Shown one piece after another: positions 25,952-32,903 of a stretch of DNA of 64,000 nt. Position 1 is the first letter of the stretch. The number at the start of each line of letters is the position of its first letter. The stretch is from Planctomycetota bacterium (GTDB lineage: Bacteria; Planctomycetota; MHYJ01; JACQXL01). The stretch lies in contig JACRIK010000033.1 in NCBI GenBank assembly GCA_016235865.1, positions 1 to 64,000 on the forward strand. The letters are read 5' to 3'. A model generated the notes under the pieces. It saw only the letters and a list, made by a program, of their open reading frames with translations. It ran no database searches and was not told the DNA's origin. Both the position numbers and the translations under genes were made by a program.

Positions 25952-25959
25952 GATATTTA

Positions 25960-28701
25960 TTACTTCAGTCGCAATCTTAGTTCCCTGATTTCATCTTCGG
26001 TCTTATCATTCTGAGGGCTGGCCTGACGGGCTTCATCGCAGAGCTTTAATGCCTTTTCTATCTTGACTATGTCACGCTCCATATCGCCGAGATAACGATA
26101 AATCCTTATTAGGGCAATAAGGCGTTCATAGTTATTGGGGTCAAGTTCATATGCCCGCTGGATACAGGAAAAACTGCAAATGGCAAAGTCGTGATAATTA
26201 TAATCAGTATACAGACGATTATCGGCGCCCCTCTTAAGAAAATCGCTTTCAACCAGCTCCTTGACACTTGGCACATTACGAAGCTTATGGGGAGCGTTGG
26301 CGTTTTGGTCCAGGGCTAACTTGGCCAGTTCCAGGAAGTTTCTGCCACTGCCGTTGAGATAGGCCCGTTCGTCAGGCGCGAATTTAAGGGCGTTCTGGAA
26401 ATGCCTGATGCACATCAACCTGATTTGATAGGCCTCGTCTTTTTTACCCTGCCTGACACTTTCTTCAGCGCTTTGGTCATAACTGAAACAGAACTTATAG
26501 AAACCGTCTGCCCGGAGCACCGGAAGATTTACGGTGATAATAATAAATAGCGCCGCGGCAACGGTTATTATCCCGGCCATAACGCCTTCAGGATTGCCCC
26601 ATTTTATTGGCTTTCGGTTATCCCTGAGAGACAAAGCCCCGATAATCAATCCGAGCAGGAACCAGGCCCAGGAATAAATCATCAACAAATCCGTATTGGT
26701 CGAGTCATCCGGCCAGTAGCGCCGGACCATAATAACTGCCAGTAGTATGGTCTGTTCAGCATAGGTCCAGAATAGCCAGCGTGGCCAGGCGATAATGCCT
26801 GTGATAATGCCGGCCAGCAGCCAGAGGCAGAATATGGCCAGCATGGTGTCCCTGATGGATTTTATGTGCGGCGTAAATATTCCTGCAGGCCAGGTGAAAT
26901 AGAACAGGATAAACGCTATGGCGATGGTCAGAACGGCATATCCGATGAATAGATAGAGCCGCCAGTTAAAGGTGTTCGGGATATTCAGGATATTTGGACT
27001 CGTGATTTGGCCGGCGTCTTTGACTATACCCTGTAACAGGAGTTTGGCATTGTCAACATCATTACTGAGCACTTGGATTTGGGCCTGGACAAAGCCGTCC
27101 ACGCCCGGGAGCATATTTTGCGTGTTCTCATTCTGGATGACGAATGGAATGCCGCTGTCCTGGAGTTTTAACCTGACAACCGATATCTCAGCCGGGTCGT
27201 GGGTGGAGTAGATAGTCACAAGGGCCGGGGTTTCATCCTTTGCCGGTTCTTCTGTTGTATCAGGTGGAGTTATTTCTTCTGTCTGCGGCGATGATTTCAA
27301 GCGGAATAGCCCATAAATCACTGCGGCAAATACCCAGAAATAGGTAAAGGATTGGGTTGTAGGGATGTTTACCAATGATTCCATCATATGAGTAATAAGG
27401 GCTGAGATGAATCCAATCGCTAACATGTTAATGACAATATTATCTGGCGGCGCATTCTGGTTCGGCGGTGTTTTTAGGCGGATGGTCTTGAAGCCGAGGT
27501 ATAGTAAAGAGCCGAGAATAAATAGATATAAAACAAAACCAATGATACCATGCCAGACCCAGACATCCAGATAGAAACTATGCGCCCGGTCTGCGTGGAC
27601 ATTAGATCCTTCCAATGTGGCCAGTTCCATGGTGTAGTTTTTGTAGAATACTGTGGAAAGCGACTCAGGGCCGTAACCGATAAAGAATCGATAGGGCACG
27701 TCTTTATCCGTAATCAGTTTCCAGGCGCCTCTCCACATAACAACGTTTGTTCGGGCTGATGTATACGGTCTGGTGCTTATTGCCCCGATGCCTTTAGGTA
27801 AATCTTCTATTGTGATGATTTTGGGTATAAAAAAGAAGGTGACATAAATGATGCCGCTAATAAAGATAATGATACTAATTATAATAGCTGATATTTTACG
27901 ATAATATAATCCGTATATAATAAAGAAAATAGAGACACCCAAAAACAGCACTACGATTGCGCTGTAACTTTTGGTTAGGAATACGATAATAATCTGTAAC
28001 AAAGCCAACACGCCATAAAGGATAAGAGGAAGGGGGAACAGCCATTCGTCGCCAGCGGAATAAATAGTTCTATAAAGCGTCAGAGGAATAATCATTATTA
28101 AGTACGTTGCCAGGAAATGCGGATTGCCAGATGTAGCAGAAACCCTGATAGACGGGTCCATTGCCTGCCAGGGGATAACATCCATGCCAAATTTCTGAAT
28201 AAAAGCGTATACGACAATAGGAATAGAGGTGAATATTATTGTCGTAACAATCCGGTCTATCTGGGCCCGAGTCCTGAGATTCAGGGCAATCATCAGAAAT
28301 ATGACCCAATATCCGGCTGAGGTGTATAATCCCTGCATCCGGTCATAGCCGCCCCAGAGGCTGTTATAGGGCACGGCTGAGAATATCACGGATACAATGT
28401 AAGCAAGCACAAACAAGCCAAATCCGATAAAAAGCGGGGTCTTGATAAAATGGGCAAAGACATTGTTCCCGGACTGAGATGGGGCGGTTTCAGGAGAACG
28501 ATATCTGGTGATGAGTGTATCCACTATCTTGGTGATATAGAATGCCAGCATCAGGAGCGCCAGGCAGCGGACTATGGTTGCCTTGTCCGGCTCGAACATC
28601 CGGTGGCTGTAGATGTTCATGTACAGAGGCGTGAGAATCAGGGCAGCCAGCCATCCGGCCTCGATAAACTTATCGCACAAGATACTAAGTTTAGTATTCA
28701 T
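25960..28701 (-). CDS. O-antigen ligase/polymerase-like membrane protein with DUF2007 and TPR parts
   Basis: A 913-residue inner-membrane protein. The first 440 residues carry about 11 helices and the Wzy_C/WaaL region, with the outward loop ending AHSFYLDVWVWHGIIGFVLYL, the conserved His-containing motif of O-antigen ligases. Residues about 490-560 form a soluble DUF2007-like insert (TIYSTHDPAEISVVRLKLQDSG, then NMLPGVDGFVQAQIQV), followed by four or five more helices and a TPR-like C-terminus (KALKLCDEARQASPQNDKTE). The ATG at 28701 is preferred to a TTG nine codons upstream. It would transfer or polymerise surface glycans or glycosylate proteins. Fusion of DUF2007 into this enzyme is unusual. 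It stands alone, divergent from the PDZ gene. Confidence 0.8.
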   Translation of the reverse strand: MNTKLSILCDKFIEAGWLAALILTPLYMNIYSHRMFEPDKATIVRCLALLMLAFYITKIVDTLITRYRSPETAPSQSGNNVFAHFIKTPLFIGFGLFVLAYIVSVIFSAVPYNSLWGGYDRMQGLYTSAGYWVIFLMIALNLRTRAQIDRIVTTIIFTSIPIVVYAFIQKFGMDVIPWQAMDPSIRVSATSGNPHFLATYLIMIIPLTLYRTIYSAGDEWLFPLPLILYGVLALLQIIIVFLTKSYSAIVVLFLGVSIFFIIYGLYYRKISAIIISIIIFISGIIYVTFFFIPKIITIEDLPKGIGAISTRPYTSARTNVVMWRGAWKLITDKDVPYRFFIGYGPESLSTVFYKNYTMELATLEGSNVHADRAHSFYLDVWVWHGIIGFVLYLFILGSLLYLGFKTIRLKTPPNQNAPPDNIVINMLAIGFISALITHMMESLVNIPTTQSFTYFWVFAAVIYGLFRLKSSPQTEEITPPDTTEEPAKDETPALVTIYSTHDPAEISVVRLKLQDSGIPFVIQNENTQNMLPGVDGFVQAQIQVLSNDVDNAKLLLQGIVKDAGQITSPNILNIPNTFNWRLYLFIGYAVLTIAIAFILFYFTWPAGIFTPHIKSIRDTMLAIFCLWLLAGIITGIIAWPRWLFWTYAEQTILLAVIMVRRYWPDDSTNTDLLMIYSWAWFLLGLIIGALSLRDNRKPIKWGNPEGVMAGIITVAAALFIIITVNLPVLRADGFYKFCFSYDQSAEESVRQGKKDEAYQIRLMCIRHFQNALKFAPDERAYLNGSGRNFLELAKLALDQNANAPHKLRNVPSVKELVESDFLKRGADNRLYTDYNYHDFAICSFSCIQRAYELDPNNYERLIALIRIYRYLGDMERDIVKIEKALKLCDEARQASPQNDKTEDEIRELRLRLK

Positions 28702-28768
28702 GGTGATGATATCCCAATATAGCGACAATGCAGTGATTTGTCAACTACTTAGAGTATTGAAGGTTATA

Positions 28769-28846
28769 TTTTATCCCGCTTTTCAGCGGGATAAAATTCA
28801 CAGACGTCCTTTGGCCTATGACTTACGGCAATTCACCGTAAGTCAT
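28769..28846 (+). repeat. Two perfect hairpins in the divergent promoter region
   Basis: TTTTATCCCGC...GCGGGATAAAA (28769-28796, 11-bp arms) and ATGACTTACGG...CCGTAAGTCAT (28818-28846, 11-bp arms). They lie between two divergent genes, so they cannot be ordinary terminators for either. They belong to the same GC-stem plus second-stem style as the other dispersed hairpins; part of the second stem (gtaagtcat) recurs at 32860. Confidence 0.7.
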
Positions 28847-28938
28847 CTGTTCATTTTACTTGACTTTTTCCTGTAAGGTGGTACAATATAATATCAATTC
28901 AGATATCATTATCGATTTACAGGAAGGGGGAAAGTAAT

Positions 28939-30075
28939 ATGAAACGAGTAATAATTATAGGTGTTATTATAGGTTTGCTTTGCCTGACATCGGTTTATGC
29001 CCAGACATCAACCCAGGGCGGCGAGGGCGGTAAAAGCAGCGCCGGTCAGGGCGGCAAGGGCGGAGACGGAACGGTCATCATCAATAACCAGCCCAAGGAA
29101 TCTCCCAAAGAGGAATCAAAGGTTGATGTTGAGCAGATTAAACGGCTGATTCGCGACCTGGATGCGGATGAAATCACGGTGCGCGATAAGGCCACCGAGG
29201 AGTTGAAGAAGATCGGCAAGCCGGCCCTGCTGTTGCTTGAAGAGTCAGCCAAGAGCGACAGTCCTGAAGTGGCCTGGCGCTCCAAGATTATTATCAACGC
29301 CATCAAGAAGGCCGAGCAAAAGAGCGAGCCCCAGCCGGACGATTCGGCATCCAAGAAGATTGGCCCGACCCTAAAGCAGTTCGGGAATAACTTTAATATT
29401 ACCATCAGAGGCGCCACGCCCGGCACCAAGAGTTTCGCTATGTCCCAGGATGGCTCAGGCAAGATTACCGTAAATATTACCGAATATGACAAGGATGGCA
29501 AGCAGAACACCAAGACCTACGAGGCCAACAGTCCTGAGGAATTCAAGCAGAAGTATCCGGAGATTGCCCGGGAATATGGTATCGGTGAAAAGCCGCCGAC
29601 AACAATAGAAATTCCCGACTTTGACGTTGATGACATATTTAAGGATTTCGGTAAATCCTGGAGCCGGCAATGGGGAGATATGCAAAAAGAAATGGATAGA
29701 TTAAGGGATATGTTTAACCGGCCGGGTAATCAACCGCCTAATGTATCCGAGCCCGAGGATGAAGGCGCATTGCCTTCGCAGGCGCCGGCATTGTCCGCAA
29801 CTGATTTGGGGTTGAGCATAGAGGCAATTGAGGATTCCGCGCTAAAAGAAGGATTAGAAACCAAAGAAGGCGTATTAGTAACCAGGGTTGAGCCGTTAGG
29901 CCTGGGAGAAAAAGCGGGACTGAAGCAGGGTGATGTCATTATTAATGTAAATAATACGGTGGTCAAGAGCGCCTGGGAGTGCCGGCGCCTGCTTAAGACC
30001 GTGCTTGGAAAAAACAGGGTTAATCTGACGATAATCAGGAATAACAAGAAAGAAGCACTGGTATACCCGAAGTAA
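28939..30075 (+). CDS. Exported PDZ-domain protein
   Basis: A 378-residue secreted protein. Signal peptide VIIIGVIIGLLCLTSVYAQ, then a Gly-rich segment (GGEGGKSSAGQGGKGGDG), a HEAT-like helical pair (IRDLDADEITVRDKATEELKK), a Pro/Glu-rich middle and a C-terminal PDZ domain (residues about 290-375: GVLVTRVEPLGLGEKAGLKQGD). No protease motif is present. PDZ domains bind C-terminal peptides, so it may present substrates to, or adjust, the HtrA protease encoded 71 bases downstream, possibly in one operon. AGGAAGGGGG precedes the ATG at 28939. Confidence 0.78.
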   Translation: MKRVIIIGVIIGLLCLTSVYAQTSTQGGEGGKSSAGQGGKGGDGTVIINNQPKESPKEESKVDVEQIKRLIRDLDADEITVRDKATEELKKIGKPALLLLEESAKSDSPEVAWRSKIIINAIKKAEQKSEPQPDDSASKKIGPTLKQFGNNFNITIRGATPGTKSFAMSQDGSGKITVNITEYDKDGKQNTKTYEANSPEEFKQKYPEIAREYGIGEKPPTTIEIPDFDVDDIFKDFGKSWSRQWGDMQKEMDRLRDMFNRPGNQPPNVSEPEDEGALPSQAPALSATDLGLSIEAIEDSALKEGLETKEGVLVTRVEPLGLGEKAGLKQGDVIINVNNTVVKSAWECRRLLKTVLGKNRVNLTIIRNNKKEALVYPK

Positions 30076-30085
30076 AGAGAAATAC

Positions 30086-30131
30086 CCCCTCACCCTTCCC
30101 TCTCCCCTTGGGGGAGAGGATAGGTGAGGGG
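30086..30131 (+). repeat. CCCTCACC/CCTCTCCCC double inverted repeat
   Basis: Outer arms CCCCTCACC / GGTGAGGGG and inner arms CCTCTCCCC / GGGGAGAGG make a nearly continuous stem around TTG. This palindrome type is found in many unrelated bacterial genomes. Here it lies between the PDZ gene and htrA, and its right arm runs into the GTGAGGAG ribosome-binding region of htrA. Confidence 0.8.
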
Positions 30132-30146
30132 TGAGGAGAAGATAAT

Positions 30147-31334
30147 ATGAACAAAAAAATATATCTGGCCATGGTTATTCTGACCGGGATTATAATCGGT
30201 ATTTTTATATCCACGTATTACGAGCATTACAGTTGCCTGAGGGCATCGCCCCGAAATGATCGGGACTCCGCTGCGGCTACGCCGACCTTGTCCGAAGAAG
30301 AGCGGGGCGCGGTGCTCAAGGAGCTCAAGTCATTCAAGGATAACTCACAGCAGTTCGTCAAGTTGATTAAGCTGGTCCGGCCGTCCGTGGTGAGCATCTC
30401 CACCAAAAAGGTATTCAAGGGTTATGTGGACGATTTCTTCTGGGGCATGGTGCCGCGCCAGTTCGAGTCAGCCGGAGTCGGTTCAGGCGTGGTGGTCAAT
30501 AACGACGGTTACATCATCACCAATAACCACGTGGTTCAGGGAATGGATGAAATCAGGGTGACCCTGGATGACGGACGGGAGTTTATGGGCAAGGTCATCG
30601 GTAGCGACCAGGTCAGCGATATTGCGGTGGTGAAGATAAAAGCCGATAATCTCCAACCGGCCATATTGGGCGATTCGGACCAGGCGGAAATCGGCGAGCA
30701 GGTCCTGGCCATCGGCTCACCCTTCGGCCTGGGCCAGACCGTGACCTCGGGGATAATCAGCGCCAAGCGGAATCTGGGTAACACCGGCAAGATAGCCGGC
30801 GACTATCCGGATTTCATCCAGACCGACGCGGCTATCAATCCGGGCAACTCCGGCGGACCGCTGGTTTCATTAGCCGGCGAGGTTATCGGCATAAATTCTA
30901 TTATTATCACCCGGAGCGGCGGCTATCAGGGCATCGGGTTTGCCATCCCGATTAACCGGGCTAAGTACATTATGCAGCAATTGATAGACAAGGGAAAGAT
31001 AAGCCGGCCGTTTTTAGGGATCAGGACCGGCGCCATAGACGAGTCCCTGGCCCGCGAGTATGGGTTTGAGTCTTCTGGCCAGCTCCTCAAGGAGTTGGGC
31101 ATGGCAAAGGCCGAGGGTGTGTTTGTCCTGGAGGTTATTCCGGATTCCCCGGCAGCTGATGCCCGGCTCCGGGAAGGTGACGTGGTTCTGGAATACAACG
31201 GCAAGAAAGTGAATACGCCCGAGGAATTATATAACCTGATTAACAACTCCAGGGTGGGAGATGTTGCCGCATTAAAGATAATCCGCAACGGCAGGGAAAA
31301 GTCCGTCAAGGTTACCATCGGCGAGCGCCGTTAG
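30147..31334 (+). CDS. degP: HtrA/DegP-type serine protease
   Basis: A 395-residue envelope protease and chaperone. An N-terminal membrane anchor (MVILTGIIIGIFISTYY) precedes a trypsin-like domain with His128 (TNNHVVQG), Asp158 (SDIAVVKI) and Ser235 (INPGNSGGPLV), then one PDZ domain (residues about 290-390: EGVFVLEVIPDSPAADARLREGD). One PDZ fits the DegS/HtrA-A class. Residues about 33-50, between anchor and protease, are encoded by a CCCCGAAATGATCGGG hairpin followed by TCCGCTGCGGCTACG words (about 30246-30290), so this linker is probably a dispersed repeat read in frame. It is placed in a variable region and would not disturb the fold. Upstream PDZ protein may be a partner. Confidence 0.93.
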   Translation: MNKKIYLAMVILTGIIIGIFISTYYEHYSCLRASPRNDRDSAAATPTLSEEERGAVLKELKSFKDNSQQFVKLIKLVRPSVVSISTKKVFKGYVDDFFWGMVPRQFESAGVGSGVVVNNDGYIITNNHVVQGMDEIRVTLDDGREFMGKVIGSDQVSDIAVVKIKADNLQPAILGDSDQAEIGEQVLAIGSPFGLGQTVTSGIISAKRNLGNTGKIAGDYPDFIQTDAAINPGNSGGPLVSLAGEVIGINSIIITRSGGYQGIGFAIPINRAKYIMQQLIDKGKISRPFLGIRTGAIDESLAREYGFESSGQLLKELGMAKAEGVFVLEVIPDSPAADARLREGDVVLEYNGKKVNTPEELYNLINNSRVGDVAALKIIRNGREKSVKVTIGERR

Positions 31335-31476
31335 AAGCGTTCACGATTGGGTGATTAGACATACGTTATTTTATCGTTTTGCTGATGGTCGCTTCTAACG
31401 GTGCGAGCGGAAATAGGCCACGGATTTCACTCCGCTCCGTAGGTGCTCGTGCTCACGCTGCGCTTAGTTCACAGAT

Positions 31477-32496
31477 TTACTTCACATCGCTGGCGCAACG
31501 GAACCCGATTTCGCTGCTTTTGGTATTCGGCTCTATTTTGGAGCGGACATCCGAACGGCAGGGATAAGCAGGGCTCTTCCACGACCCGCCCCGCATCACC
31601 TTTAACTTTCCGGTCTTGGGTCCCTGGGGATTTTCCTTGGGGCTGTTATAATAATATTTGGCGTCATACCAGTCACTGCACCATTCAAAGACGTTGCCGG
31701 ACATGTCGTAAAGTCCGTAGCTGTTAAGTTTCCTGGTGCTGGTGGCCTGGCTCTTGGCGCCGGAATTCTTGGTATACCACATATATTCCACGTCTTCGTC
31801 ATCGCCCCAGTAAAAGTTGGTTGAGGTTTCGGCTCGGCAGGCGTATTCCCATTCGGCCTCGGTGGGCAGCCTGATATCCTTGGACCATTCTATGAATTTC
31901 TGGCAGTCCTCCCATGAGACCTGCTCAACCGGGAAATCATCTTCGGCCTTGAAGAATGATGGGCTGTCGTCGGTCTTGTCTTTGCGTTCTTTCATTATTT
32001 TCCGCCAGGCGCCCTGGGGCACCTCGGTTTTGGACATCAGGAAATCGCTTAGGGACACCTCGTGCGGCGGGTTGTCAATCTCGCCCTCGCCGCCGCCCGG
32101 ACCGGGTTTGCAACCCATCAGGAATTTCCCGCCCGGTATCAGGACAAAGGTTATTCCGGTTCTCTTATGGCGGTATTCCAGGTATCCCTGTGGATTCTTG
32201 GTCGTGAAAGCCATGCCTTTTACTTGCGGGGCAATCTTGGCCTGTAATGCCAGGGCAGCCGGGTCATTGGGTTTACACCTGAGGGCGTTGTCTATGGCTT
32301 TCATGGCCTCGTCAGTCTTGCCTTCGCTGGCCAGTTGCTTGGCCGCATTCATATGTTCCTGGTATGCGGCCTGCTCTTCCTTGGTCATCGGGCGGCCTCC
32401 TGTTCCATCGCCATGTTGCGAGAAGACTTCAAACTGGCTGAGCGCCAGGAATGACACGCAGAGCGCTATCATCAGGCCAATCAATGCTTTTTTCAT
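31477..32496 (-). CDS. Exported SUMF1/formylglycine-generating-enzyme-like protein
   Basis: A 339-residue secreted protein: signal peptide (ALIGLMIALCVSFLALSQFEVFS), a short TPR-like segment (AAKQLASEGKTDEAMKAIDNAL) and a C-terminal FGE-sulfatase domain of about 230 residues. Domain marks are FVLIPGGKFLMGC, FLMSKTEVPQGAW, RLPTEAEWEYACRA, LYDMSGNVFEWCSDWYD and VMRGGSWKSP. The two active-site cysteines of true formylglycine enzymes are not clearly in place, so many relatives are binding or structural proteins; a chaperone or surface role is possible. AGGAGG precedes the ATG at 32496. Convergent with htrA. Confidence 0.85.
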   Translation of the reverse strand: MKKALIGLMIALCVSFLALSQFEVFSQHGDGTGGRPMTKEEQAAYQEHMNAAKQLASEGKTDEAMKAIDNALRCKPNDPAALALQAKIAPQVKGMAFTTKNPQGYLEYRHKRTGITFVLIPGGKFLMGCKPGPGGGEGEIDNPPHEVSLSDFLMSKTEVPQGAWRKIMKERKDKTDDSPSFFKAEDDFPVEQVSWEDCQKFIEWSKDIRLPTEAEWEYACRAETSTNFYWGDDEDVEYMWYTKNSGAKSQATSTRKLNSYGLYDMSGNVFEWCSDWYDAKYYYNSPKENPQGPKTGKLKVMRGGSWKSPAYPCRSDVRSKIEPNTKSSEIGFRCASDVK

Positions 32497-32512
32497 AATA
32501 TCCTCCTCTTAT

Positions 32513-32900
32513 GGCGCCGTTGGCGCCATTAGATCCCGCCGAATGGCGGGATATTTTATTAGATGGTTATGGCGTCATAGACGCCCTTTTCATTATTAGA
32601 ATGTTATATAGATATTATAACACTGCCAATTAAGAAATCAAGTAGAATCTGATATTTTCTTAGAGCCAGTTAGGGAGTCCGACCCGAAGGGGCGGAAGAC
32701 CGTTACTGGCTCTTATCCCGACAGTTTTTGTCGGGGTTAGAGCCCCGCATAAGCGGGGTAAACTCCGCAACATACTGACTCTTAGACCCGCCTTTGGCGG
32801 GTTAATCCCTCGTTGCACTCGGGATAAGACGTTCTCCCTAACGGGACTTCCTTCGGTCGTAAGTCATGGAATTTATCCTGCTTTAGCAGGATTCCAAGAA
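32513..32900 (+). repeat. Dense hairpin cluster (about 390 bp)
   Basis: This gene-free stretch is almost entirely palindromes: TGGCGCCGTTGGCGCCA, ATCCCGCCGAATGGCGGGAT, an ACTGGCTC...GAGCCAGT pair (32661-32718, inverse orientation), CCCGACAGTTTTTGTCGGGG, CCCCGCATAAGCGGGG, ACCCGCCTTTGGCGGGT, and GGGATAAGACGTTCT...AGAACGTCTAA (32830-32905). Several belong to the constant-edge family. The segment 32705-32736 is identical to 32 bases inside the gene at 4175-4630. The last hairpin ends at the stop codon of the oxidoreductase gene. Confidence 0.8.
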
Positions 32901-32903
32901 CGT

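Noticed and set aside
28769-28846. Two hairpins as terminators
   Set aside because: They lie upstream of both divergent genes, with no T-run after a stop codon.
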